A stretch of DNA of 64,000 bases from Pogostemon cablin. Lineage: Eukaryota > Streptophyta > Magnoliopsida > Lamiales > Lamiaceae. A model generated the notes under the pieces. The model had not been told where the DNA came from, did not search any database, and worked only from the letters and a program-made list of their open reading frames with translations. A program made the position numbers and the translations under genes. Shown here in pieces: positions 48,384 to 59,389 of the stretch (position 1 is its first letter; the number at the start of each line of letters is the position of its first letter). The DNA is taken from the NCBI GenBank assembly GCA_023678885.1, contig CM043005.1, positions 2,904,314-2,968,313 of the forward strand, given 5' to 3'.

Positions 48384-48463
48384 TTGTGTATTATTTTCAT
48401 TTGTAGAGTAAGCAAGTATACCTTTAACGGATAAAAATAGAAAATGTATTAGTATTTTTGGGA
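48384..48463. repeat. 80-bp direct repeat, right copy (partner 47176-47255)
   Basis: Same as the left copy with two substitutions. It is separated from the Helitron 5' end by 6 bp ('taacct') and continues into the MITE terminus 'tgaagggagtaa'. Confidence 0.9.
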
Positions 48464-48596
48464 TGAAGGGAGTAACTTTAAGATATTGTTTGGGGTGAGA
48501 TTTTAATTTATGTATAGTGATGTGATTGTTTTAAAAAAATTTAATTTTTTATACGATTTTAATTTTAAACTTATTATCAATGATTTATTGTTGGCT

Positions 48597-48955
48597 AATA
48601 CTACTGTGCACCTGAGTGCACCACAGGATACAGTACACCCACTTTTAGATCATATACAATTATGAGCAATAACATATACAATTGTAAAAAAATATATATA
48701 CAATTTGTTTTTAATTTTTTTAATGAAAAATTGAGTGTAAAAAATATACAACTATTAAAAAATATGTATACACTATTGAATAAAAAGTTATACACATATG
48801 AATGCTAGTTTTTTTAATGAAAAATTGAGTGTGAAAAAATTATACAAATAATTAAGAAACATGTAGAATATAAAATAACATGTATACAAAATAGAATAAA
48901 AAGTTATACACATATGGATGTACCTTGCACCCGGATGCAACGAATATCACCTCTT
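48597..48955. mobile_element. 'GTGCACC' MITE-like element, copy 2
   Basis: Starts 'taatactactgtgcacctg' and 'agtgcaccacaggata', has an interior of 'agttatacacatatgaatg' repeats, and ends 'gcacccggatgcaacgaat'. Imperfect G/C-rich inverted ends around an AT-rich core. Confidence 0.7.
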
Positions 48956-49350
48956 TATTGTTTTTTCTAATAAGTTCATTGAACAAACACGGTTTTTATT
49001 AATTTATTTATGACGCAAAACTAATTAATCGATTGAAATAGAATTTAAAATTTGAAAAAGTGCGAGAAAGAAGTTATTTTGAATAGCAAGTTGTAAATGT
49101 ATGAAGAATTTATTTCACACAGTGAAAAGTTCCAACAAGCGTGCAATATAAAAATATGTCATATTTAAAATATAAAGCAGATTATTGTATGCATTATTGA
49201 AATCACTTGAATATCAAATAAAATGTTCTTAAATGATGTGGAGATAGAGAGAGGCAGGAAGAGTTAGAGTGTCAGCCTCAGATATGTTGTTCGATATGAT
49301 GATAGAATGTTGCACTTTTGATTCTACATGACACATAACCTCTTCAAAGT
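48956..49350. other. AT-rich spacer
   Basis: Nothing recognisable. Confidence 0.5.
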
Positions 49351-50256
49351 AGTCTCAATACTTTCACTTTTAGTCTCAAATAATTATTTCTTTGCAGACT
49401 TGGTCCCATAAAACTTTAATCTAACATATTTAGTCCCATTCAATTACACTTTTGGTCCCAATAAATTAAATTCATATTTTATGTTTATTTTATTTTATTT
49501 TATGTTTATTTATTTATTTATTTATTTATTTAATACTTATTATTATAATTATAATAATAATAATAATTATTATTATTTTAAAATATTTTAAAAAGTAATA
49601 AAAATGTAACATTAAATAAAATAATAAATGAGTAAATAAATAAATAAAATAAAATATGAATCTAAATTCTTATAACCAATAGTGTTACTTTATATCATAT
49701 TTATATATTTATTTATTAATATTATTATTATTATTTTTATTATTATTTTGGACATTTCTTTTTTGAAAACAATAAAAATTTAGTTATATTAAAATAAAAA
49801 AATAAAAAAGTAAGTAAATAAATAAAATAAAATATGAATTTAAATTTTTTGGATCAATAATACATCTGTATAAGACTAAATATGTAAGGTTAAAATTTAT
49901 TGGACCAAGTTTGCAAAGATTTAATTGTCAAATAAAAAATAAAATAATAATAAATAAGTAAATAAATAAATAAAATAAAAGAATGGTAAGTATATATTCA
50001 TGTTTTATTTTATTTTATTTATTTATTTTTCAGCATGTCTTTTTTGAATTTACTAATAATTTGGTAACATTAAAAAGAAAAGATAAAAATAAATAAATAA
50101 GTAAATAAATAAAAAATAAAATAAAATAAAATATTCTAATTTTTTGGAACTAATAATAGAGTTGTATGAGACTAAATATGCAAAGGTAAAGTTTTATGGG
50201 ACCAAATCTATAAAAAAATAATTATTTGGGACTAAAAATAAAAATATTGAGACCAT
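49351..50256. mobile_element. Long-TIR element with 'TAGTCTCAATA' termini
   Basis: Left arm 'agtctcaatactttcacttt', 'agacttggtcccataaaac', 'catatttagtcccat' is mirrored at the right by 'gagactaaatatg', 'gttttatgggaccaaatct' and 'aatattgagacca'. A second, internal copy of the right arm ('taagactaaatatg', 'ttggaccaagtttgcaa') lies at about 49865-49935, so the right half is partly duplicated or nested. The core is (TTTA)n-like. Flanking 8-mers (cttcaaag and ttttaaag) match at 6 of 8. Confidence 0.65.
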
Positions 50257-50448
50257 TTTAAAGAAATTATGTGTACTGCATGACCAAAATTGCAAAATTC
50301 TCATGAGATAAGCTGTTAGATTGAAAAGGGGAGCAGTGAAGTTAAAGAGAGAAGATTTTAGAGGGAAGGTTTAAAAATGAGTATATATCGGGAAAATAAG
50401 TTAGAGAAAATTTTAAAATGAGAATATATGCAAACATGCTATGGACTC
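50257..50448. other. CCT5 distal promoter flank
   Basis: No repeat or ORF is recognised here. It lies between the long-TIR element and the promoter motifs of CCT5. Confidence 0.4.
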
Positions 50449-50494
50449 AGCCCAAAAAAAACTGGGCTATGGAAGGCCCATAATAAACTGGGCT
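50449..50494 (+). promoter_or_regulatory. Cluster of site II (TGGGCY/GGCCCA) motifs
   Basis: 'agccca' at 50449, 'tgggct' at 50463 and 50489, and 'ggccca' at 50475, all within 46 bp and about 215 bp upstream of the CCT5 ATG. Such motifs bind TCP-family factors and are typical of plant growth and housekeeping promoters. The function here is inferred. Confidence 0.55.
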
Positions 50495-50709
50495 ATCAGT
50501 GGACTAAAACTACAATTAAATGCAAGTAAGGCGTTCAAAATGTAAACCACCCTTGCGAAGAATACAGTATAACCGCATTGCCACTGTGAGCACTAGGGCA
50601 AACTCTCACTTCTCAAATCTTCAGCAAAACCTCAAATCGCTCCTCTTCCATCCTCTTCAGTTTAATATTTGGTCGACTCGAATCCGATCTCTTACTCGGA
50701 GCTCAGAAA

Positions 50710-53700
50710 ATGGCGCTGGCTTTCGATGAATATGGTCGGCCATTCATTATACTGAGGGAACAAGAGCAGAAGACTAGAGTTCGCGGCCTCGAAGCGCAGA
50801 AGGCCAACATCGCCGCCGGAAAGGCGGTGGCTCGGATTCTCCGTACTTCCTTAGGCCCAAAGGGCATGGATAAGATACTTCAGAGCCCCGACGGTGATGT
50901 CACCATAAGTAAGCTCTGCTGTTCTATCTTTCTTCGTTCTTTGTGTGTGTGTAATTATGTATGCTGATGTGTTTTTGGTTATGTTAGGGTTTGAGTTTAT
51001 ATTAGGAAATTTGCTATAAATGCGTGTTAATTATCCTTTTATTTTGTGATGTGCTGTTATTTTTGTGTTAAATTGAATGTATGGTTTCTCATATGTAAAG
51101 ATCTATGTTATCTGTTATTTTGGTATCAGCGAACGATGGTGCGACTATCTTGCAGCAGATGGATGTTGACAATCAGATTGCTAAGCTCATGGTTGAACTG
51201 TCACAGAGTCAAGACTATGAGATTGGTGATGGAACAACTGGGGTTGTTGTTATGGCCGGGGCACTTCTAGAGCAAGCTCAGAAGCTATTGGAACGTGGAA
51301 TCCATCCTATTCGAATAGCTGAAGGATATGAATTGGCTTCCAGAATTGCTTTTGACCATTTGGAGCGCATATCTCACAAATTTGAATATAGTGCCGCAAA
51401 CGTGGAGCCTTTAATACAGACTTGTATGACTACTCTGTCCTCCAAGATGTAAGTATTGTTTCTTTGCTTCTGTTTTAAATTCTTGACTGTCCGAGGATGT
51501 GAACACCTCAGCCGAAGTTTTCCATTACATTTTTCATACAAGTTTGGACTTAAATTTTGATTGATTGAACTAAATATTTATGGTTTTGTTTAAACTTTAA
51601 TATTTGATTGATTGATCTAATATCCAGAGAGATATTTATGGTTTTGTTTGAACTTCAACTTTTGGTTAATTGTTCTGACCCCAGACATATATTTAGGGTT
51701 TAAGATTCTAGATTGCCACCGAATTTGGTATATATACCTCAAGCTGTGGGTAATGTATTTTTAATCGAAATCCATTGCATGCTTGTATTTTCTGATTTCT
51801 TTTATCATTTTTCTTGTGATAACCATGAGAATTGGTATCTTTGTTTCAATGAACTGTTGCTGTACTAGGGAAATTTTGTTATTTGCCTCTATTCCTTAAG
51901 TGTAATTTGGTTTTAACTCCCTCTTCTAGGTTTGTTTTATTCTTTATTCTGATTTCTTTTATCATTTTTCTTGTGTATAACCATGAGAATTGGTATGTTT
52001 GTTTCAATGAACTGTTGCTGTACTAGGGAAATTTTGTTATTTGCCTCTATTCCTTAGTGTAATTTGGTTTTAACTCCCTCTTCTAGGTTTGTTTTATTCT
52101 TTATTGGATACCTATTTGTTTATGTATTTGTGGTCATTAGAATCTTGAAGGATGAATTTTGCTGGTATGGTTAGCTGTTGTTTATTTATTCATATTGTGA
52201 ATTGGTTCCTGCAGCGTGAATAGGTGCAAACGCGATTTGGCGGACATTGCAGTGAAAGCAGTGCTTGCTGTTGCAGATCTGGAGAGAAGGGATGTTAATC
52301 TGGACTTAATTAAAGTAGAGGGAAAAGTTGGTGGAAAGCTGGAGGATACAGAATTAATATATGGCATTGTTGTGGACAAAGATATGAGTCATCCTCAGAT
52401 GCCAAAGCAAATTGAGGATGCAAAAATTGCCATTTTGACTTGCCCCTTTGAGCCTCCAAAGCCCAAGACTAAGCATAAGGTTGATATTGACAGTGTCGAA
52501 AAATTCCAGACTTTGCGTCAACAAGAGCAGAAGTACTTTGATGATATGGTTCAAAAGTGCAAGGTCTGTGGTTCTTATGTTTTATGATCATTTTTGTGTT
52601 GCCCCATCTTGTTGTGTGTTTGGGGTGGAGTTGCTCCTGTGTTTGTCAATATTCTTCATATTTCATTGAGTTAAATGCCTTGGTGTAATTTCAAAGTCTC
52701 ACTGGATCACAGGATGTTGGGGCTACACTGGTTATCTGTCAATGGGGTTTTGATGACGAGGCAAACCATTTGCTAATGCATAGAAATTTGCCTGCTGTCC
52801 GATGGGTTGGTGGTGTGGAGTTAGAGCTGATAGCCATAGCAACAGGTTTTGCAATCTTTCCATTCTTGTGCAATTTCAACTTTAGTCTTTAGAGTTTTTA
52901 TTTCAGCTTCTCAAACTAATATTAGGTGGGAGAATTGTGCCTAGGTTTCAGGAGTTGACTCCAGAAAAATTGGGCAGGGTAAGCTTCCAGACTATTTACT
53001 GTTTATCTTCTTTTCTTTTCTCTGTCTATATCTTAATAACTTTTTTTCTCCCCTATTATCATATAAATGCTCACACATTTACTGAACAAATTACGGATCA
53101 CTCAATATTATTACTGTTTATCTTCTTTTCTTTTCTCTTTCTATATCTTAATAACTGTTTTTTTATTTCCCTATTATTATTATATAAATGCTTACACATT
53201 TACTGAACTAATTACGGATTACTCATGACAGGCTGGTTTGGTTAGAGAAAAAGCCTTTGGCACTACTAAAGATCGCATGATATATATTGAGCACTGTGCA
53301 AATTCAAGGGCTGTGACCATATTTATACGTGGTGGTGGGTCAATGCTTACTGATTCTCTCTTTTAATTTTACTCTTTTAAACCATTTTTATGCAGTATAA
53401 AATTCTGATATAATCCAAGCTTTTTCATTATGTTCCTTAATTTTCAATTTTATTGAATATTAAGGAGATTTTGACATGAATATTCCAGTCTTGCTTTCTG
53501 TGGTTTTGCATATGTTGCATCTGTGTCTTGTATGTGTGTTAAAACTCTATTTTCAGATCTGATAGTAGAACAAGTTGTGGAAACTTCTGTCTCTGAAATG
53601 GCTGGATGTGAGATATTAATATGGGTTCTTGTATTTTATTGTGCGCTAGGTAACAAGATGATGATCGAGGAAACAAAACGCAGCCTTCATGATGCTTTAT

Positions 53701-54512
53701 GTGTTGCTCGGAATCTCATTCGCAACAATTCCATAGTATATGGTGGTGGCTCAGCTGAAATATCTTGCTCAATTGCTGTGGAAGCAGCTTCTGATAAGTA
53801 CCCAGGAGTTGAGCAGGTATTCATGTTTTTACTTGGTACATATTAGTTTCAATACTTTGAAGCTAAACCTAACTTTCTCTTGGTCTTGACAGTATGCGAT
53901 TAGGGCATTTGCTGATGCATTAGATTCTATCCCGATGGCACTGGCAGAAAATAGTGGCCTCCAACCTATTGAAACCTTATCTGCTGTCAAATCTCAACAA
54001 ATTAAGGTAATTTGACCTTTTGTATCTTTTCCTGTGTTTTCTTCATTCATTTCTATTTCTCCGTGTTGAAGGCCAGGAACAATCTTTAGATGTCCAAAGT
54101 CAAGAATTATTAACTCAAATAATAATAGGAATACAAAGGAAAATGAAACCTGGAAATAAAGTATGCATAAAAAAGAGTTTGTGTGTGTCCTTACCGATGG
54201 CTGTGACTGGTTCCATCAAAAGATGTCACAGTAGGATAAATAAATGCCTAGTTTTCTCATTGACTGTTAGCTACCAAACCATGTAGTTTTTCTATAGTGT
54301 GGTTTATTTGATGAAAAGTGATAATGATTTTGCGTGTGCAGGAGAACAACCACTACTTTGGTATCGACTGCAATGACATTGGCACAAATGATATGCATGA
54401 GCAAAATGTGTTTGAGACTTTGATTGGGAAACAACAGCAGATTTTGCTGGCCACTCAAGTTGTAAAGATGATTCTTAAAATTGATGACGTAATCTCGCCC
54501 TCAGATTTTTGA
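50710..54512 (+). CDS. CCT5: T-complex protein 1 subunit epsilon (chaperonin CCT/TRiC)
   Basis: Nine exons: 50710-50908, 51130-51448, 52215-52563, 52713-52845, 52926-52978, 53232-53334, 53650-53816, 53893-54006, 54342-54512. All introns are GT-AG, and the exons total 1608 nt, or 535 residues, the same as other plant CCT5 proteins. Group II chaperonin signatures: 'RILRTSLGPKGMDKIL' (N-terminal TCP1 signature), 'TNDGATILQQMDVDNQIAKL', 'DYEIGDGTTGVVVMAGALLE' (nucleotide-binding GDGTT with catalytic Asp), 'IYIEHCANS' and 'VTIFIRGG' (apical to intermediate), 'YGGGSAEISCS', and 'LLATQVVKMILKIDDVI' at the C-terminus. The N-terminus 'MALAFDEYGRPFIILREQEQ' and the 'KPKTKHKVDI' segment identify epsilon. 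It occupies one position in each eight-membered ring that folds actin, tubulin and other cytosolic proteins with ATP. No stop, frameshift or missing key residue was seen. Confidence 0.96.
51791..52104. repeat. 157-bp tandem duplication in CCT5 intron 2
   Basis: 'tctgatttcttttatcattt' to 'tagtttgttttattctttat'-like sequence is present at 51791 and again at 51948. The units share 'gaactgttgctgtactaggg' and 'ttttaactccctcttctagg'. Few differences, hence recent. Confidence 0.88.
52996..53226. repeat. 115-bp tandem duplication in CCT5 intron 5
   Basis: 'ttactgtttatcttctttt' starts both units (52996 and 53111), each ending 'atttactgaac' plus 'attacggat'. The duplication fills almost the whole intron. 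Confidence 0.88.
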
Positions 54513-55261
54513 TCTCTGCATCAGGTACTGGATTTTGGACACTTAGATTTAGCTATTGTCAACAGTTTTTAGTTTTCTGGATTTGACCGACTGTTTGTCG
54601 TATGGTGGCTGCGCTGATTGATCTGTTCCCATTGATTTTATTTTGGAACAATTTCTACTGTCGACGAATTGATCTTTATACCCTGTTATGCTATTTGAGA
54701 CACGGTCACATCCTCATCTTCATCGTTTATTATTTTGGCTCGCATTTTTCTCCGCCTTGGGTGTATTCGGTGATTATTGTATTCGTGTATCGGCTTCGTT
54801 GGACTTGTATTGAGACCTTGAACTCATATTTTTATGCACATTAAACTCACTGTGCCCAGTCCATTGTTCTTTAGCAGTTTAGCTCATAAGTCATACCCTT
54901 GAAAATCGTTAACGAAGTGCACGTAAAAGCTTAAGGGCTCTAGTGTAAATTATTGTTGAAACTTGAACGTATGCCCTTGAAGATTTGTTTTACCTTCTTT
55001 ATTGATTTTTTCGAACTTTCAACGGTCGAATATTAGTTATTTTATTATTTTCAGTCTATTTTGTTCTTTCCAGGAAAATCAATTAATAATAATTTCTTCT
55101 GTACAGTTAATTACAAACATCTCTAGGGATATAAGATGTTTAAAACAAATAAAATAGTATGGGTTCTCGAGAAGTAATTGGAATCCAATCTTGTTTTGGG
55201 TTTTGAAATATGAAGATCCATTCCCAGGTTTCAATACCACCACAATCACAATGTACACCTA
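54513..55261 (+). other. CCT5 3' UTR and downstream flank
   Basis: No clear AATAAA was found close to the stop. No gene or repeat is recognised; the 80-codon ORF at 54602 has no family features. Confidence 0.45.
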
Positions 55262-56163
55262 TAAATTGTACTCTTTCGTCTCACTAAATTGTGCACTTAT
55301 TTTAATACGTGGAGATTAAGAAAAGTTAATTTTTTTAAATATATAAAGATGTGTAAATCTATTGGAATTTTGTAAAAAAATGAGTACTTTAAATAAATTG
55401 ATGCAAAGGTGTGTAGGGATGTAATCGAACCGAGTTGAGTCGAATACTACTAAGTTTGAGGACCGTTTGTTAAGAAATTATCGAACTCGAACCTGAGCTC
55501 GAACTCGTCAAGAAAAAAAATATTGAACTCGAGCTCGAACTCAAACTATTTGTTAAGACTCGCGAACATGTTCACGAACACATAAAGTAACTTGTTTATG
55601 AATATATTTTTATGAACATTTAAATAATTTTGTGTCTGGATATTAAAAGAATGTTTCGTTTATAAACATTTAATGTTACTCATAATATTAAATAAACAAA
55701 CTAACAAAATATAATAATAAATGATAAAAAATATTTAAATATTTAAATAATCACTTAAGTTATTATCATATTTGTGTGGTTTAATATGAAATATTTAATT
55801 ATTGAATATTAATTAATAAATAATAATATATAATTCTAAAGAAAAACTGTAAAATTTACGAACGCGTTTGCGAGCCATTAGCGAGCCTATAAACGAATAT
55901 GTTCGCGAGCTTTCGAGCCGAACACCCTTAGGCTTGAGTTTGGTTTGATAAACTATTCGAACCCAAAATTCAAGTTTGGTTTGGCTCGTTAAGGTTAACG
56001 AACGAGTTCGAACGAACATTTAATCAAACCGAAACTCGAATAGTTCACGAACGGTTTGATTTGGTTACATCCCTAAAGGTGTGTAAAGAATGTGTAAAAA
56101 GTGTACGGTATTTTTTTTTTTTCATTTCTAGAACGTGTTCAGTATTAGTGAGATTGAGGGAGT
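55262..56163. mobile_element. MITE interrupted by a hAT-like element
   Basis: Left part 'tcgtctcactaaattgtgca' plus 'taagaaaagttaattttttt', and right part 'cattagtgagattgaggga'-like, belong to the 7977/46948 MITE family. The hAT-like element at 55414-56075 sits inside. Confidence 0.55.
55414..56075. mobile_element. hAT-like MITE with perfect 8-bp target-site duplication
   Basis: TIRs 'TAGGGATGTAATCGAACC' and 'GGTTACATCCCTA', flanked on both sides by 'aaggtgtg' (55406-55413 and 56076-56083), exactly 8 bp as for hAT. The subterminal regions are full of 'cgaactcgagctcgaactc' and 'cgaacgagttcgaacgaac' inverted motifs. No transposase is encoded; the minus-strand ORF at 55813-56019 is subterminal repeat. 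Confidence 0.9.
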
Positions 56164-57095
56164 ATTAATTTTTAATCCACTAAATATTTCTTCTCTTAAA
56201 TCATTTTATATTACTCCTATTTTACATATATTATGCATATTAATTTTTCATAAAATTATAATCTATCAGAAAATCCAAAAATAACACGGCGATTTAGTTA
56301 TATCCACACTCTGGTTTCAATTAATACAACTAAAATTTCATATATTTGTAAAAATGTCATATTTAAAAAAAAAAAGTAATTTTAAACTTTAAAATACTAC
56401 TCCTTCCATCTTAATATCTCAACAGGCATTAACAATTTCTATTAAGTTTAGAAATTTTTTTGTTTTGTTTTGTTGTGTGTATTTTTTTAAAAATAAATTT
56501 TAATGCTAGAAAAATGTAGTTTTTTTAGCAATTAATAATAAATAATAAAGTAAATGGTGAATAGTGATATCTTTTCTTAACTTAATTTTTATTGCATCAC
56601 GTGATGCTTTATATAATATCATTTGCGTCAAAATAAACTTCACAATTTACACTTTTATTTGTCCAGTGATTAAAGGTGTTAATTTATACTACTGTGTCGT
56701 GTTTCTTATCGATTTGATAATGACACAACAGAATAAGAATTTTAGTTGACACAATACGAACCCAAAAAATTTCTTATTTACACAATACAATAACAATATG
56801 ATAAAGAAAAATAAATTAATATACTAATTAAATTAAATGTATAAGATACTCCCTTCATTTCGAAATAAGGTTCACATTTATTATTTCAAGTTGTTTGAAA
56901 AGAAAGTTAAAAAATGAATAATATTGTAAAAAAGAGAGAGTAATTTAAAGTAATAAATTCAGTATGATATGATACAAAATTGATACGCATAAAATTAATA
57001 AAAAAATAAAACATTATATGACACGAAATTTAGGACAAGACACGAAATTTTACGACACACCTTATTTTATATTATAATATGTATTTTTTTTTAGG
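56164..57095. other. AT-rich spacer
   Basis: One-sided MITE-like end 'atactcccttcatttcgaaa' at about 56847. Otherwise nothing recognisable. Confidence 0.45.
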
Positions 57096-57721
57096 ATTAA
57101 TTGAAAAAAAAACCAACTTTTACTTCTATAGTAAATAAATCCCAACATTTGAGAATTTGCAAAAAAAAACATCGACCTTTAAATTTCGTGCAAAATACAC
57201 CAAATGGGTAGGAGAGGGTTGTCCGACGTGGCGTTAACCTTTGCCATGTCAGCTTCCACGTCAGATTTGAATTTATTGCAGAAAAAACCTAATTTTTAAT
57301 TAAATTGTGATTTAATCTAAACTTTTGAGATTTTGGTAAAAAAGACCATCAGATTTTTTATTTTTATTTTTTGCACCCATTATATTTTATATTTTAAAAT
57401 TTAAATTCTAAAAAATTATTAAATAAAATAATAAATTTATTTTAGTTTTTAAAATATTTTATGCATTATAAAATTTTTATAATTTATAAAATCAAAGTAT
57501 TATTGAACATGTCTTAAGATTTTTTCATAATTTTATGTTATATTTAATATTTAGATAACAAAAAAAATTATAAAAAAATAGTTTATAATTCATGTACACT
57601 TAATTTATACACTCATAGTTTTATATGAACAAAAAATAGAATTAGTTAAGTTTTAATTTATACAAACCAAATTTTCATGTACTCCCTTTGCCCATTTCAA
57701 TCTTTACATATTTCTATTTTG

Positions 57722-58022
57722 GCTAATACTACTGTGCACTTGGGTGCACCCCAGGACAGTGCACACACTTTAAAAAATATATACAATTATGAACAAAAAT
57801 ATATACACCTTGCTAGTGAATTTTTTGTTAGTTTTTTAATGAAAAATTGAGTGTAAAAAATATACAATTATTAAAAAATATGTATACAATATTGAATAAA
57901 AAGTTATACACATATGAATGCTAGTTTTTTAATGAAAAAGTTAGTATGAAAAATATACAATTATTAAGAAACATGTATAGAATAAAAAGTTATACACATA
58001 TGGGTGCACCAGATATCAACTC
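57722..58022. mobile_element. 'GTGCACC' MITE-like element, copy 3
   Basis: Starts 'ctaatactactgtgcacttg' and ends 'gggtgcaccagatatcaac', with the family 'agttatacacatatg' interior. Confidence 0.7.
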
Positions 58023-58157
58023 TTCTATTTTTGGCGTTTTATTTCAATCTTTACATTTTTCTTTTTGGCATATGGCTAACCTAAAATAATTAATATAATA
58101 TCATGGGACCCACAAACAATAATAATACACTTACCCACTTGCATTAAAAATTAATAC

Positions 58158-58535
58158 GCTAATACTACTGTACACCCTAAGATACGGTACACCCACTTTT
58201 AGATCGTATACAATTATGAACAAAAACATATACTGTACAATTATGAACAAAAATGTATATAATTTGTTTGTTAGTTTTTTTAATGAAAAATTGAGTGTGA
58301 AAAAATATACAACTTTAAAAAATATGTATACACTATTGAATAAAAAGTTATACAAATATAAATGCTAGTTTTTTTTAATGAAAAACTGAGTGTGAAAAAA
58401 ATATACAATTATTAAAAAACATGTATACAAAATAGAATAACATGTATACAAAATAGAATAAAAAGTTATATACGTATAGATGTACCCTTGCACCCGGGTG
58501 CACCCTTGCAACCGGGTGCACTGAATATCAACTCA
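58158..58535. mobile_element. 'GTGCACC' MITE-like element, copy 4
   Basis: Starts 'gctaatactactgtacacc'. Its right end is duplicated: 'cacccgggtgcacc' and then 'caaccgggtgcactgaat'. Confidence 0.7.
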
Positions 58536-58700
58536 AATTAATAAATACGGGACAGAGCGAGTAATAAAATTAATAAATAAAACTTAAAAAAACTTGGTAA
58601 GAAAAAAATCTTTAATTATAAAAATTTTATAATGTATAAAATATTTTTAAAATTAAAAAATTTAAATATTTAGATGTTTTATAATTTTTCACAACTTAAA

Positions 58701-58907
58701 TACTCCATCCGTCTGCTTTTAAGGTATCCATTTTATAAATTTTGCCGTCTGCTTCAAAGGTATTCATTTTCCCTATTTAGTAAAAAAGTACACAATATGA
58801 CACATCACTTCCCTCTAATACAACTACCCACTTTACATATGATAATAATACTCCTTAATCCACGTGCAAAAAGTAAATGAATACCTTAGAACAGGACGGA
58901 GGGAGTA
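58701..58907. mobile_element. MITE with 'TACTCCATCCGTC' termini
   Basis: Left 'tactccatccgtctgctttt' and right 'aacaggacggagggagta' are inverted repeats. The interior 'ctctaatacaactaccca' is as in other copies. Confidence 0.78.
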
Positions 58908-59389
58908 TTAGAAATAATAAATTTTGCTCACATAATAAAATATAAATTTTTAAATAATTTTTTTGAATTAAATCAATATCATATTAAAACTTATATTTTA
59001 AATAATTTTTTTGAATTAAATCAATATCATATTAAAACTTTATTATATTACATAATAATTTTTGAGAATATAATTTTAATATAAAATATAAAATTTTTAT
59101 TAGATTGGTGCAATTTAAAAAAAATAAAAAATCTGATGGTTTTTTTTTTTTTTGCAAAATCTCGTTGAGATTTATTTGCAATAAAAGTAAATGTTGAAGT
59201 TTTTTTTCTTCAATAAACTCAAAGCTGATGTGGCAAATGTTAATGTCACGTCGGACATCAGGCAATCATCTCCTGCCCGTTGGGTGCGTTTTGCATGAAA
59301 TTTAAAGATCGATATTTATTTTGTCAATTTTCAAAGGTTGAGATTTATTTACAATGGAAGTAAAGGTTGAGATTTATTTTTCAATTAAT

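Larger units (their letters stand above)
46948..48475. mobile_element. MITE interrupted by a Helitron
   Basis: Left part 46948-47255 ('gtactcccaagcacatgt', two 'gtttaagaaaaattatttttt' repeats) and right part 48384-48475, ending 'gggatgaagggagtaa', form one MITE related to 7977-8270 and 55262-56163. It is split by the Helitron at 47256-48377. Confidence 0.6.
57678..58563. mobile_element. 'CTCCCT' MITE split by two 'GTGCACC' elements
   Basis: Starts 'tactccctttgcccatttca' and ends 'acgggacagagcgagtaa'. The MITE interior 'atttcaatctttacat' appears twice, before and after the first insert (57690 and 58039), so the insertion was accompanied by local duplication. Confidence 0.55.
57096..59389. mobile_element. 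Long-TIR (Mutator-like?) element hosting nested MITEs
   Basis: Left arm from 57096 ('attaattgaaaaaaaaacc', 'cctttaaatttcgtgcaaaa', 'gtccgacgtggcgttaac', 'gaccatcagattttttatt') is mirrored by the right arm ending at 59389 ('aataaaaaatctgatggt', 'gttaatgtcacgtcggac', 'ttttgcatgaaatttaaag', 'tttttcaattaat'). The arms extend at least 280 bp. Such long TIRs are typical of MULE-type elements, but no transposase is seen and the flanks are T-runs, so no duplication can be judged. Three short elements have inserted into its centre. Confidence 0.7.
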
